Assembly: GCF_002240355.1 (NCBI RefSeq)
Contig: NZ_CP016353.1
Location: forward strand, 2,344,501 to 2,408,500
DNA: 64,000 nt
Source: Prauserella marina
GTDB taxonomy: Bacteria > Actinomycetota > Actinomycetes > Mycobacteriales > Pseudonocardiaceae
Reading direction: 5' to 3'
Shown: in pieces, positions 17,993 to 27,110 of the stretch
How the letters are laid out: every line of letters begins with the position of its first letter
Numbering within the stretch: the stretch's first letter is position 1
Program-made: the position numbers and the translations under genes
Notes under the pieces: model-generated
The model's input: the letters and a program-made list of their open reading frames with translations, nothing else
What the model was told of the DNA's origin: nothing
The model's database searches: none

Positions 17993-20900
17993 ATGACCTC
18001 CGAACTGCACCGGCCTGCGCACCCCGTCCGGTTCGTGACCGCCGCGAGCCTTTTCGATGGTCACGACGCGTCCATCAACATCATGCGGCGCATCCTGCAA
18101 TCGCAGGGCGCCGAGGTGATTCACCTGGGGCACAACCGCTCGGTGGACGAGGTCGTCACCGCGGCCATCTCCGAAGACGTCCAAGGGGTCGCGATCAGCG
18201 CGTACCAGGGCGGGCACGTCGAGTACTTCACCTATCTCGTCGAGCTGCTGCGGGAGCGGGGAGCCGGGCACGTCAAGGTCTTCGGCGGTGGTGGCGGCGT
18301 CATCGTGCGCGAGGAGATCGAGCTACTGCACTCCAGGGGTGTCGCCCACATCTTCTCGCCGGACGACGGGCTCACCATGGGCCTGCCCGGAATGATCAAC
18401 TCGATGATCAGGGAGTGCGACGCCGACCTCGCCGCCACCCCCGTCGGCTCCGTGGATTCCCTGCTCTCCGGCGATCTGCCGACCCTCTCGCGCACGATCA
18501 CCCGGCTACAGCAGGACGAGCTCCCGGCCGAGTGGCGCTCGGCCATTACCGAGGCCGCCCGCGCGCGTACCGTGCCGGTGCTCGGCATCACGGGTACCGG
18601 CGGATCGGGGAAGTCCTCGCTCACCGATGAGCTGGTCCGGCGCTTCCGCCTCGACCAGCAGGACAAGCTGCGGATCGCGGTGCTGGCGATCGACCCGACC
18701 CGGCGAAGGGGTGGCGGCGCGCTGCTCGGCGACCGCATCCGCATGAACTGCCTCGAAGGCGACACCGTCTTCTTCCGGTCGCTGGCCACTCGCACGGCAG
18801 GCGGCGAGATACCCACCGGTCTCGACGAGGCGGTGCTCGCGTGCAAGGCGGCCGGTTTCGACCTGGTCGTCGTCGAGACGCCAGGCATCGGCCAGGGCGA
18901 CGCGGGGATCGTCGACCACGTCGACCACGCGCTGTACGTGATGACGCCGGAGTTCGGCGCTGCATCCCAGCTTGAGAAAATCGACATGCTCGACTTCGCC
19001 GACGTCGTCGCCATCAACAAGTTCGAGCGAAGGGGCGCCGAGGACGCCCGGCGCGACGTGGCCCGTCAGCTCGTCCGCAACCGCGAGGAGTTCCACCTCG
19101 GTCCCGATGACATGCCGGTGTTCGGGACCAGCGCGGCGACCTTCAACGACGACGGAGTCACCGCCCTGTACCAGAACCTGCGCGACGCGCTCGCCGAGCG
19201 AGGACTGGGAGTGCACCAGGGAGTGCTGCCCGAGGTGACCGGCAAGGTGTCGACGGGACTGGCCACCGTGATCCCCTCCGGCAGGGTGCGTTATCTCGCC
19301 GACATCGCCGGAACGGTTCGTGACTATCACCGGAACACGGCCGAGCAGGTCGCCGCCGTCAGGGCGAGCGAACAGTTCGCGGCGACGTTGCGCGCGCTCA
19401 CCGAAGCGGGAGCCGGTGACGGCGCGACCGGCGCGGTCGAAGAACTCGCCACGCGCGCGAAGTCCGCTGTGGACGATTCGAGCGCCACGTTGCTCGCCGA
19501 GTACGAGAAACTCGCCGAGTCCTACCGCGATGACGAACTCGTGTTCACCGTCCGCGACAAGGAGCTGCGGACCCAGTTGTGGAGGGAAACCCTTTCGGGA
19601 AGCCGGATTCCCAGGGTCGCGTTGCCCCGTTACACCGACAAGGGCGAGCTGCTTTCCTTCCTGCGCAGGGAACACCTCCCCGGCTACTTCCCCTACACGG
19701 CTGGTGTTTTCCCCTTCAAGCGGGAAGGGGAGGACCCGGCGAGGATGTTCGCGGGTGAGGGCGACGCGTTCCGCACCAACCGGCGGTTCAAGTACCTTTC
19801 CGCGGACTCGGAGGCCAAGCGGCTCTCCACCGCGTTCGACTCCGTCACGCTCTACGGCTTCGATCCGGCGACCCGGCCAGACATCTACGGGAAGGTGGGC
19901 ACGTCGGGTGTTTCCATCGCGACCCTCGACGACATGAAGGCGCTCTACGACGGTTTCGACCTGACCGCGCCGAGCACATCGGTGTCGATGACGATCAACG
20001 GTCCCGCTCCGACCATTCTTGCGTTCTTCCTCAACACCGCCATCGATCAGCGGATCGAGGCGTTCAAGGAACAACACGGCAGGGAACCGTCCGAAGAGGA
20101 AGCGGGCGGCATTCGCGAGTGGACACTGCGGCAGGTGCGCGGCACCGTGCAGGCCGACATCCTCAAGGAGGACCAGGGGCAGAACACCTGCATCTTCTCC
20201 ACCGAGTTCTCGCTGCGCATGATGGCCGACATTCAGGAATGGTTCATCGAGCACGAGGTCCGCAACTTCTACTCGGTGTCGATCTCCGGCTATCACATCG
20301 CCGAAGCCGGTGCCAACCCGATCTCGCAGTTGGCGTTCACCCTCGCCAACGGCTTCACCTACGTCGAGTCCTATTTGGCCCGTGGAATGGACATCGACGA
20401 TTTCGCTCCCAATCTCTCTTTCTTCTTCTCCAACGGCATGGACGCCGAATACTCGGTGCTGGGCAGGGTCGCGAGGCGCATCTGGGCGGTCGCCATGCGG
20501 GAGCGCTACGGGGCCGGCGATCGTTCGCGGAAACTCAAGTACCACGTGCAGACGTCGGGACGTTCGCTGCACGCGCAGGAGATGAGCTTCAACGACATCC
20601 GTACCACGCTGCAAGCGCTGTGCGCGCTGTACGACAACGCGAATTCCTTGCACACCAACGCCTACGACGAGGCGATCACCACGCCGAGCGAGAGTTCGGT
20701 GCGCAGGGCGATGGCCATCCAGATGATCATCAACAAGGAATGGGGTCTCGCCAAGAACGAGAACCCGCTCCAGGGTTCCTTCATCATCGACGAGCTGACC
20801 GACCTCGTCGAGGAAGCCGTGCTCATGGAATTCGACCGCATCTCCGAGCGCGGCGGCGTGCTCGGTGCCATGGAAACCGGTTATCAGCGCGGCAGAATCC

Positions 20901-21238
20901 AGGACGAGTCCATTCTCTACGAACGGCTCAAGCACGACGGATCGCTGCCGATCGTCGGGGTGAACACCTTCCGCAACCCCGGCGCCGCCGAGGACGACGT
21001 GGAGGTCGAACTGGCGAGGGCGACCGAGGACGAGAAGCGTTCGCAGCTCGACCGGCTCGCCGATTTCCAGCGCAGGCACCACGACGACGCGCAGCAGGCA
21101 CTCAAGGAGCTGCGCGAGGCGGCGACCAGGGGTGACAACCTGTTCGGGGCACTGATGGACGCGGCGAGGGTGTGCTCGCTCGGGCAGATCACCGAGGCGT
21201 TCTTCGAGGTCGGCGGGCAGTACCGGCGCAACGTGTGA
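17993..21238 (+). CDS. icmF: Fused isobutyryl-CoA mutase IcmF
   Basis: A 1,081-residue fusion: B12-binding domain (residues about 10-150, with DGHDASINIMRR carrying the cobalt-ligating His), a MeaI-type GTPase chaperone (P-loop GITGTGGSGKSS near 200, then VVVETPGIGQGD), and the mutase barrel from about 560 to the end. The barrel has YFPYTAGVFPFKREGEDP and GQNTCIFSTEF. The Phe (about 573) and Gln (about 730) there are the residues that favour isobutyryl/n-butyryl-CoA over methylmalonyl-CoA (Tyr/Arg) or pivalyl-CoA (Leu/Ala). It needs adenosylcobalamin and links valine-derived isobutyrate with butyrate. ATG after TTTTGGAGG. Confidence 0.93.
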   Translation: MTSELHRPAHPVRFVTAASLFDGHDASINIMRRILQSQGAEVIHLGHNRSVDEVVTAAISEDVQGVAISAYQGGHVEYFTYLVELLRERGAGHVKVFGGGGGVIVREEIELLHSRGVAHIFSPDDGLTMGLPGMINSMIRECDADLAATPVGSVDSLLSGDLPTLSRTITRLQQDELPAEWRSAITEAARARTVPVLGITGTGGSGKSSLTDELVRRFRLDQQDKLRIAVLAIDPTRRRGGGALLGDRIRMNCLEGDTVFFRSLATRTAGGEIPTGLDEAVLACKAAGFDLVVVETPGIGQGDAGIVDHVDHALYVMTPEFGAASQLEKIDMLDFADVVAINKFERRGAEDARRDVARQLVRNREEFHLGPDDMPVFGTSAATFNDDGVTALYQNLRDALAERGLGVHQGVLPEVTGKVSTGLATVIPSGRVRYLADIAGTVRDYHRNTAEQVAAVRASEQFAATLRALTEAGAGDGATGAVEELATRAKSAVDDSSATLLAEYEKLAESYRDDELVFTVRDKELRTQLWRETLSGSRIPRVALPRYTDKGELLSFLRREHLPGYFPYTAGVFPFKREGEDPARMFAGEGDAFRTNRRFKYLSADSEAKRLSTAFDSVTLYGFDPATRPDIYGKVGTSGVSIATLDDMKALYDGFDLTAPSTSVSMTINGPAPTILAFFLNTAIDQRIEAFKEQHGREPSEEEAGGIREWTLRQVRGTVQADILKEDQGQNTCIFSTEFSLRMMADIQEWFIEHEVRNFYSVSISGYHIAEAGANPISQLAFTLANGFTYVESYLARGMDIDDFAPNLSFFFSNGMDAEYSVLGRVARRIWAVAMRERYGAGDRSRKLKYHVQTSGRSLHAQEMSFNDIRTTLQALCALYDNANSLHTNAYDEAITTPSESSVRRAMAIQMIINKEWGLAKNENPLQGSFIIDELTDLVEEAVLMEFDRISERGGVLGAMETGYQRGRIQDESILYERLKHDGSLPIVGVNTFRNPGAAEDDVEVELARATEDEKRSQLDRLADFQRRHHDDAQQALKELREAATRGDNLFGALMDAARVCSLGQITEAFFEVGGQYRRNV

Positions 21239-21279
21239 GGTAGGGGAACAAACCGCGGGACGACGTGGTTCGCACCGGC

Positions 21280-22113
21280 ATGGACTTCGGTATCGCCACG
21301 TTCGTGACAGACGAGGGAATCCGGCCGGACGCGCTGGGCATCGCGCTTGAGGAGCGCGGGTTCGACTCGTTGTTCCTCGCCGAGCACTCGCACATTCCGG
21401 TCAGCAGGGACACTCCCTATCCGGGCGGGGGTGAGTTGCCGAGGGTCTACTACCGCACGCTCGACCCATTCGTCGCGCTGACCGCGGCGGCGACGGCGAC
21501 CCGTGACCTCGTGGTGGGAACAGGGGTCGCGCTCCTGCCACAGCGTGACCTCATCCACACGGCGAAGGAGGTCGCCAGCCTCGATTTGCTCTCGCGTGGC
21601 CGGTTCGTGTTCGGCGTCGGCGTCGGCTGGAACCGGGAGGAAATGCGCAATCACGGCACCGATCCCGCGACGCGCGGCAGGCTGATGGACGAACAACTCG
21701 AAGCCCTCAGCCGCATCTGGACCCAGGACGAGGCCGAGTACCACGGCAAGCACGTCGACTTCGACCCCGTGTACAGCTGGCCGAAGCCGGTGCGCACGCC
21801 GCATCCGCCGGTGTACGTCGGTGGTGAGAGCCCGGCCGCGCTGGCGAGGCTTCGCCGGTACGGCGACGGCTGGCTCCCCCGGCCCGACACCGCGCCGGAG
21901 ACGATCAGGTCGGTGCGCGCGGACCTCGCCGAGCACGGCAAGCCCGGTCTGCCGGTCACGGTGTTCGGCGCGGGCCGCGACGAGAAGCGCATTGAGGGCT
22001 GGGCGGAGGCCGGTGCCGACAGGGTGACGTTCCTGCTCGGTACCAAGCCGGAGCCCGCGACACTGGCAACCTTGGACCAACTTGCCGCGATAGCGGCGAA
22101 GTACCGAAATTAG
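21280..22113 (+). CDS. LLM-class F420-dependent oxidoreductase
   Basis: A 277-residue luciferase-like TIM-barrel protein. Family features are the MDFGIATFVTDEGI start, LFLAEHSHIPVSR, LVVGTGVALLPQRDLIHTAK (cofactor loop), FGVGVGWNREEMRNHG and PVYVGGESPAALARLRRYG. Such proteins use F420 (or FMN) to oxidise or reduce small substrates; none can be named here. The ATG at 21280 matches the usual family N-terminus; an in-frame GTG at 21265 is the alternative, and neither has a strong ribosome site. It lies 41 bases after icmF and could be co-transcribed. Confidence 0.85.
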   Translation: MDFGIATFVTDEGIRPDALGIALEERGFDSLFLAEHSHIPVSRDTPYPGGGELPRVYYRTLDPFVALTAAATATRDLVVGTGVALLPQRDLIHTAKEVASLDLLSRGRFVFGVGVGWNREEMRNHGTDPATRGRLMDEQLEALSRIWTQDEAEYHGKHVDFDPVYSWPKPVRTPHPPVYVGGESPAALARLRRYGDGWLPRPDTAPETIRSVRADLAEHGKPGLPVTVFGAGRDEKRIEGWAEAGADRVTFLLGTKPEPATLATLDQLAAIAAKYRN

Positions 22114-22190
22114 CCCGCGCGAATTCAGTATCCTGCGAGCTGATCCGGATGGCGCCGGAAGGGTGCCCTCCGCCAGCTGGGGAGGACCAC

Positions 22191-22910
22191 GTGCTCGGCA
22201 GGTTCAAGCGGCAGCGCGCCGATACGGCAACGAAACGGCACGGCGCGGCGGAGGGAAGCCCTCGATGGCCGCTGGAGGTATGGCAGCGCGACGACCCGCG
22301 TGCCGACGGCCCCGATTACGTCGGTCTCTGCCTGAGCCCGGCGTTCCGGGAGGAGCCAGAGGCGCGCTCGCTGCGTGACGGGGACGGGATGGGCCGGATC
22401 ATCGAGGTCGCCAAGACCGGGGGCATGGAAACGCCCGCGATGGCGAGGGTGGTCGAGGAACTCCTCGCCGATCCGCGCTACGCCGCCTTGGACACGTTGT
22501 ACAGCTGGCTTGCCCCCGTCTACCGGGACACCGACCGTCAGCTTGAGGTGATCGAACACGGTTTGCGCACCTGTCCGCGCAAGTACAAGCTGCTCGAACT
22601 CGCCGGAACCGCGATGTTGCAGCGTGAGCGAGGCGCCGCCGCGCTGTACTACTGGGCGCAGTCGGTGGTCAACGCCGAGTCGCTCGGTGAAGGCCCGGAC
22701 GCGAGTGCCTACGACTTCCTCATCGTCGTGGCGCACGTGGCCGGGCAGCGGGGTGCGGTGAAGGCGTTCCGGGCCCGTACGGGCGAGGCCGACCATCCGG
22801 AGATCGTCCTCGACGAGGAGTACACAGAGCTGGTCGAAACCGCCTTCCGGAAGCCGTCGAAGGAGACGAAAGCGGTGATCCAGGCGCTGGCCGCCCGGAT
22901 TTCCGCGTAG
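22191..22910 (+). CDS. Hypothetical helical protein
   Basis: About 239 residues, soluble, no signal peptide. The N-terminal part is basic (VLGRFKRQRADTATKRHG); the middle and C-terminal parts look like helical repeats (YSWLAPVYRDTDRQLEVIE, YKLLELAGTAMLQRERGAA, ALYYWAQSVVNAESLG), reminiscent of a tetratricopeptide fold. The GTG at 22191 is selected because GGGAGGACCAC stands directly before it; the frame extends further upstream without such a site. I do not recognise the family. It ends just before a 690-base repeat region that separates it from convergent kstR. Confidence 0.65.
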   Translation: MLGRFKRQRADTATKRHGAAEGSPRWPLEVWQRDDPRADGPDYVGLCLSPAFREEPEARSLRDGDGMGRIIEVAKTGGMETPAMARVVEELLADPRYAALDTLYSWLAPVYRDTDRQLEVIEHGLRTCPRKYKLLELAGTAMLQRERGAAALYYWAQSVVNAESLGEGPDASAYDFLIVVAHVAGQRGAVKAFRARTGEADHPEIVLDEEYTELVETAFRKPSKETKAVIQALAARISA

Positions 22911-23009
22911 CGGGAGTCGCCGCGCCGGGCGCCCTGCCGAGTCCGAGCCCGCAGCCCGAGACGTGCCCGGAGCCCGGAGCCCGGAGCCCGAGCCCCGTGA
23001 CGTGCCGTC

Positions 23010-23135
23010 GAGTTCCGCGTCCAGGATGCCGAGTTCTGCGCTCGGGCCGCCGAGTTCCGCGGCCAGGTCGCCGAGATCCGCGCTCAGGGTGGCGAGTTCC
23101 GCGTTCGTGTCGTCGAGTTCCGCGCTGGTGATGCG
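23010..23135. repeat. Six tandem 21-bp repeats (array 1)
   Basis: Six head-to-tail 21-base units, each starting GAGTTCCGCG (one GAGTTCTGCG, one GAGATCCGCG) followed by 11 variable bases. Read on the minus strand they would encode heptads ending AEL or ADL, but no start codon precedes them and a stop lies just upstream, so they are not a gene. An inverted array of the same unit follows at 23480. Confidence 0.85.
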
Positions 23136-23206
23136 AGGGTTCCGTTCGGTTCAACCGGGGTTGCCGGGCTTGCCCGGACCAATCGGTACCGCTGTGCGAC
23201 CGATGC

Positions 23207-23350
23207 ACCCGCACCCGCGTCCGCACCCGCGTTCGCACCCGCGTCGGCTGCGGCGCCGTACCGGAACGGTGGTGTCGGAAGTGGAACTGTGGCGCCCTAC
23301 GGAACCGTGGTGTCGGCTGGAACCGTGGCGCCGCACCGGAACCGGGCGTC
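23207..23350. repeat. Short direct repeats between the two 21-bp arrays
   Basis: First a 12-base unit (CACCCGCGTCCG and variants) repeated about three times near 23217-23252, then an 18-19-base unit beginning GGAACCGTGG/GGAACTGTGG repeated about five times from 23260 to 23350. They lie between convergent genes, and no coding frame is supportable through them. Confidence 0.6.
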
Positions 23351-23479
23351 AGTACTGGAACCCACGTGCCGCACCGGTATCGCGGCGGCGCACCACCGGC
23401 GCGGGGCTGCCGGTGTCGGTTGCCGAGGATGAGTGCGCTGGCGCCCTTGGCACCGATATCGCGCCCGAAGGTGCATCCC

Positions 23480-23563
23480 GACATCCCGGGTGCGGGTCTC
23501 GGCGTCCTGAGTGCGGATCTCGGTGACCTGGACGCGGATCTCGGCGGCCTGGGTGCGGGACTC
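23480..23563. repeat. Four tandem 21-bp repeats (array 2, inverted relative to array 1)
   Basis: Four 21-base units of the form G(G/A)CNNCCTGNNTGCGGATCTC. The reverse complement of this unit matches the unit of array 1 (GAGNTCCGCG), so the two arrays are an inverted pair about 345 bases apart. Read-through RNA from either side could fold them together. Confidence 0.8.
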
Positions 23564-23602
23564 GCGCACGCAAGGGCGGTGGGCGCTCGCGCGCCGAGGT
23601 GG

Positions 23603-24235
23603 TCAGTCGAGCAGGAGATGCACCGACAGTTCCAGCCGGTTGGCCACGTCGGCGGCCGATGCCCGCCTCGTCACCCACGCCACCAGGTTGGCCATCCACA
23701 CGTCGGCGATCACGTGGAAGACGTCGCGATCGTGGTCGGTGGGGTCCTCGATGCCCATCGCCTTGGCGAACATGTTCTCCATGGTTCGCCCTACCTGCTC
23801 CACCTCTGCGGCCGCTGTCGTGTCGGCGAACATGAACGCCCTGACCATCGCCTCGGTGAGGTGCGGGTCGCGTTGCATCATCCTGGTGTTGCGGCCGAGT
23901 ACGAACAGCAACCGCTCGGTGGGCGTCTCGCCGGGAATCGCACCTCTGTCCAGTTTGTCCTGTGCTCGCTCGAATTCCCGGGCGAGTCCTGACACCAGGA
24001 GGTGGATCTTGGAAGGGAAGTAGCGGTACAGGGTGCCGAGAGCGACGTCGGCGCGTTCGGCGACCGTCCTCATCTGGACGGCGTCGTAGCCACCTTTCGC
24101 GGCGAGCGCGAGCGTGGCGTCGAGGATGCGCTTGCGCCGGTCACGCTGCGCGGCCGAGCCCAGCTCTTCGCCGCCCATCGGGCTGAGGGCGCCGCGGCCC
24201 TTGCTGGTGGTCGGCGTCTTGGGCTTGCTTGCCAT
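23603..24235 (-). CDS. kstR: Sterol catabolism repressor KstR
   Basis: A 210-residue TetR repressor. After a basic tail the DNA-binding domain reads RRKRILDATLALAAKGGYD, AVQMRTVAERADVALGTLYRYFPSK, very close to mycobacterial and rhodococcal KstR; the ligand domain keeps MMQRDPHLTEAMVRAFMFAD and VIADVWMANLVAWVTRR. KstR is released from DNA by 3-oxo-cholestenoyl-type CoA esters. The ATG at 24235 follows CAGGAGACCGC; an upstream in-frame ATG (24265) lacks this. Two KstR-type sites (24251 and 24328) stand in front of the gene, implying autoregulation; nine more occur across the next 32 kb. Confidence 0.93.
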   Translation of the reverse strand: MASKPKTPTTSKGRGALSPMGGEELGSAAQRDRRKRILDATLALAAKGGYDAVQMRTVAERADVALGTLYRYFPSKIHLLVSGLAREFERAQDKLDRGAIPGETPTERLLFVLGRNTRMMQRDPHLTEAMVRAFMFADTTAAAEVEQVGRTMENMFAKAMGIEDPTDHDRDVFHVIADVWMANLVAWVTRRASAADVANRLELSVHLLLD

Positions 24236-24250
24236 GCGGTCTCCTGGTCG

Positions 24251-24264
24251 CAGAACTTGTTCCA
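24251..24264. promoter_or_regulatory. KstR operator (kstR-proximal)
   Basis: CAGAACTTGTTCCA matches the KstR pattern TnnAACnnGTTnnA at all but the first base. It lies 16 bases upstream of the kstR ATG and would give autorepression. Confidence 0.7.
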
Positions 24265-24282
24265 TTTTCAGTACTGAGCCTA

Positions 24283-24294
24283 CCTAACGTTAGG
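24283..24294. promoter_or_regulatory. Perfect 12-bp palindrome between two KstR sites
   Basis: CCTAACGTTAGG is a perfect dyad lying between the two KstR sites upstream of kstR. It does not fit the KstR pattern and may belong to another regulator or be chance. Confidence 0.3.
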
Positions 24295-24327
24295 GCACCA
24301 TCGGCCGCAGGGGGAACGAATCGCGAA

Positions 24328-24341
24328 TGAAACTTGTTCTA
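24328..24341. promoter_or_regulatory. KstR operator (kstR-distal)
   Basis: TGAAACTTGTTCTA fits TnnAACnnGTTnnA exactly. It lies in the gap between the lipase stop and kstR, about 93 bases upstream of the kstR ATG. Confidence 0.75.
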
Positions 24342-24404
24342 TCCATCGAACAGGTGGCCAGCGCTGGCGCGCGCCGGGCATTCGCCGTGCCTCACCTGAT
24401 CGGG

Positions 24405-25643
24405 CTAGCGCGCCTTGGCGAGGTGGTGCAGGTAGGACCAGTCGAGGAACCGTTCGACCCCTCGCACGACATGCGCGCTGCGAATGGAGGGGAACAGGTC
24501 GAACGCGTGCTGCGCGCCGGGAATTTCCGCGTAGGCGACCGGATTGGGGGATACCGCGCGCAGCTTGCGCACGAATTCGCGCGCCTCGCGGGCCGGGACC
24601 ATGGTGTCCCGCTCGCCGTGGATGACGAAGAACGGTGGAGCCTTGTCAGTGACACGGTCGAGCGGGGACGCCGCGATGTAGTCGTCGAGCGATGCGACGG
24701 GATCCTTGCCGACGACGAACCTCGACAACAGGTACCGCATCCTGGTGGCGCTTGCCCGCGACCCACTGGTGCCCGCGAAGTCGTAGACCCCGTAGTGCGG
24801 GACGCAGGCCTGCACGGTGGTGTCGACGTCCTCGAACCCCGGCTGTAGCACGGCGTCGCCGGCAGTCAGCGCCAGCAGCGCGGCGAGGTGGCCTCCCGCG
24901 GAACCTCCCGTCACCGCGACGAACGAAGGGTCGCCGCCGTAGTCCTGAATGGAGCGCCGGATCCAGGCGAGCGCTTTTTTCGCGGCGAGGATGTGTTCCG
25001 GCCAGCGCGCGGTGGGGGAGAGCGGGTAGTTGATGGCGACGCAGATCCAGCCGCGCCGCGCCATGTGCAGCATGAGCGGAATACCCTGCTGGTCCTTGTT
25101 GCCCACCATCCACGCGCCACCGTGCACCTGGAGCAGCACCGGCCTGCCGGAGACGGGCGTGCTCGGCCGGTAGATGTCGAGCAGGTAGCGGCGCCCGCCC
25201 GGCGCGTAGGCGATGTCGCGGTCGCGCCGGACCTCGGGGTTGGTCATCCGGAAGGGGAAGACCAGTTCTCCCCATGGGGTCGCCAGGTCGCGTGAATCAG
25301 GTCCGCGGTCCAGGTCACGGGTGTACTCGGGCCCGAGTGCCGCGACCAGCGCGTCCTCGACGGCGCCCTTGGCGCGCTGGGAGGAGACGATCAGTGCGCC
25401 AAGCCCCGCCGCGGAGAGCCCGGCCATGGCCAGCCCGGTGCGGTCGGCTCCGCGCGGGCCGGTGCGGGCGACGTGGGCGGCCGAGTCGGCGACGGTGAGC
25501 GCGAGCAGGTGCGGGGCGAGTTCTCCGGTGAGCCATCCCGCGAAGAAGGCTGGGATGGACGTCCTCGACCCGCTCAGCGGGCGCAGCGCGTTGACGGTGA
25601 GGCCGAGTTGCAGCGCCCTGCGGGTACGAAACCTTGGGTGCAT
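24405..25643 (-). CDS. Hormone-sensitive-lipase-type esterase (LipC-like)
   Basis: A 412-residue alpha/beta hydrolase. The oxyanion motif HGGAW, the nucleophile elbow VTGGSAGGHLAA (GxSxG), the acid residue in HGERDTMVPA and the catalytic His in GAQHAFDLF are all present. The 130-residue N-terminal extension includes hydrophobic stretches (LAMAGLSAAGLGALIVS) and could sit in the membrane. Mycobacterial LipC (Rv0220) has the same length and stands beside a triacylglycerol synthase (Rv0221), as here. It would release fatty acids from esters; whether sterol esters are substrates is inference from the neighbourhood. ATG at 25643, 39 bases from the divergent acyltransferase. Confidence 0.85.
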   Translation of the reverse strand: MHPRFRTRRALQLGLTVNALRPLSGSRTSIPAFFAGWLTGELAPHLLALTVADSAAHVARTGPRGADRTGLAMAGLSAAGLGALIVSSQRAKGAVEDALVAALGPEYTRDLDRGPDSRDLATPWGELVFPFRMTNPEVRRDRDIAYAPGGRRYLLDIYRPSTPVSGRPVLLQVHGGAWMVGNKDQQGIPLMLHMARRGWICVAINYPLSPTARWPEHILAAKKALAWIRRSIQDYGGDPSFVAVTGGSAGGHLAALLALTAGDAVLQPGFEDVDTTVQACVPHYGVYDFAGTSGSRASATRMRYLLSRFVVGKDPVASLDDYIAASPLDRVTDKAPPFFVIHGERDTMVPAREAREFVRKLRAVSPNPVAYAEIPGAQHAFDLFPSIRSAHVVRGVERFLDWSYLHHLAKAR

Positions 25644-25682
25644 GACCTGAGACTATCGCCGACCCGGCTTACGCTTGAGGAC

Positions 25683-27077
25683 GTGTGGCGACTCAGTGGC
25701 CTCGACGCGAGTTTTCTCTACCTGGAGACGCCCGCGCAGTTGTTGCACGTGTGCGGGCTGCTGACGCTCGACCCGGCCACCGTGCCGGGCGGCTATGACT
25801 TCGGCACGCTCAAGCGGAGCCTTGCCGAACGCGTCGCCGCGGTGCCCGCGTTCCGCCGCAAGCTCTACAATCCGCCGCTGAACCTGACCCACCCCGTGTG
25901 GGTACGCGATTCCGATTTCGACCTGGAACGTCACCTGCACCACATCGCGGTTCCCGCTCCCGGCGGTCCCGCCGAACTGGCCGAGTTGTGCGCGCACATC
26001 GCGGGCCAGCCGCTGGACCGGTCCCGGCCGCTGTGGGAGATGTACGTCATCGACGGCCTCGCCGACGGCGGCATCGCCGTGCTTGCCAAGCTCCACCACG
26101 CCAGCGTCGATGGCGTGAGCGGCGCGAACCTGCTGTCCTATCTGGCCGGTCTGCGGCCCGACGCGCCCCTGCTGGACCCCGCCGAAACGGCCGACGGTGG
26201 GGATCAACCTCCGCCGAGCCAGTGGAGCCTGCTCGGCAGCAGTGTGCGCACGGTGGCCGCGCGGCCGGTGGAGCTGGCGAGGCTGCTTCCCGGGCTGGTG
26301 CGAATGGTGCCGCGATGGGTGGGCAGATCGTTGCAGGGCAAGGGAATGGCGACGCCGTTCACCGCGCCGCGCACCTCGCTCAACGGCACGATCACCGGAC
26401 ACCGCAGCGTCGCGTTCACGCAGGTGGAGCTGGCCGACCTGAAAGCGGTGAAAACGGCGTTCGGGGTCACGATGAACGACGCGGTGCTGGCGATGTGCAG
26501 TGGGGCGCTGCGCACCTTCCTCGCCGCGAGGGAGGAACTGCCCGCCGATCCGCTGGTGGCGACCGTTCCGGTGTCGGTGCACGCGCGCAGCGAACGCGAG
26601 GTCGGCAGCAACCGGATTTCGGCGTTCTTCGCCTCGTTGCCGACGCACGTCGCCGATCCGGCGGCACGGGTGTTCATGATCGCCGAGAACAACCGGCTCT
26701 CCAAAGCCCACCACCACACCCTGGACGCGGACATGCTCCAGGACTGGGCCCAGTTCGCGGCCGGGACCACGTTCGGGCTCGCCGTGCGGGCGTATTCGGC
26801 GTTGCGCCTGGCCGAGCGGCATCCGGTGATCCACAACCTGGTGATCTCGAACGTTCCGGGCCCCGCGAAGCCGCTGTACCTGCTTGGCGCGCGGGTCACC
26901 GGTTTCTATCCGCTCGGGCCCGTCTTCCACGGTGCCGGACTCAACGTCACCGTGCTCTCGGCGGGAGGGCGCACGAACATCGGCCTGCTCGCCGCGCGAG
27001 AACTCGTTCCAGATCTGTGGCCGCTTGCCGAGGCGATGCGCGAATCGCTGCGGGAACTTTTGGATTTCCGGCCGTAG
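25683..27077 (+). CDS. Wax ester synthase/diacylglycerol acyltransferase
   Basis: A 464-residue WS/DGAT enzyme that uses acyl-CoA to make triacylglycerol or wax esters. The catalytic motif is LHHASVDGVSG (HHxxxDG, near residue 140). The start RLSGLDASFLYLETP, the NDAVLAMCSGALR stretch and VISNVPGPAKPLYLLGA are family signatures. The GTG at 25683 fits a leaderless message: TACGCT ends 7 bases before it and no proper ribosome site is present. Paired with the divergent lipase, it suggests storage and mobilisation of fatty acids or sterol esters. No KstR site is seen at this promoter. Confidence 0.9.
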   Translation: MWRLSGLDASFLYLETPAQLLHVCGLLTLDPATVPGGYDFGTLKRSLAERVAAVPAFRRKLYNPPLNLTHPVWVRDSDFDLERHLHHIAVPAPGGPAELAELCAHIAGQPLDRSRPLWEMYVIDGLADGGIAVLAKLHHASVDGVSGANLLSYLAGLRPDAPLLDPAETADGGDQPPPSQWSLLGSSVRTVAARPVELARLLPGLVRMVPRWVGRSLQGKGMATPFTAPRTSLNGTITGHRSVAFTQVELADLKAVKTAFGVTMNDAVLAMCSGALRTFLAAREELPADPLVATVPVSVHARSEREVGSNRISAFFASLPTHVADPAARVFMIAENNRLSKAHHHTLDADMLQDWAQFAAGTTFGLAVRAYSALRLAERHPVIHNLVISNVPGPAKPLYLLGARVTGFYPLGPVFHGAGLNVTVLSAGGRTNIGLLAARELVPDLWPLAEAMRESLRELLDFRP

Positions 27078-27110
27078 CGCCGAGGGACTTGCCCGCGTCG
27101 CCTGCCGTGA

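Noticed and set aside
22125-22796. Minus-strand 223-codon frame overlapping the unknown gene at 22191
   Set aside because: It is the shadow of the plus-strand gene, which has a strong ribosome site and protein-like sequence.
23010-23563. CRISPR array
   Set aside because: Units are contiguous 21-bp repeats without spacers, and no cas gene is nearby.
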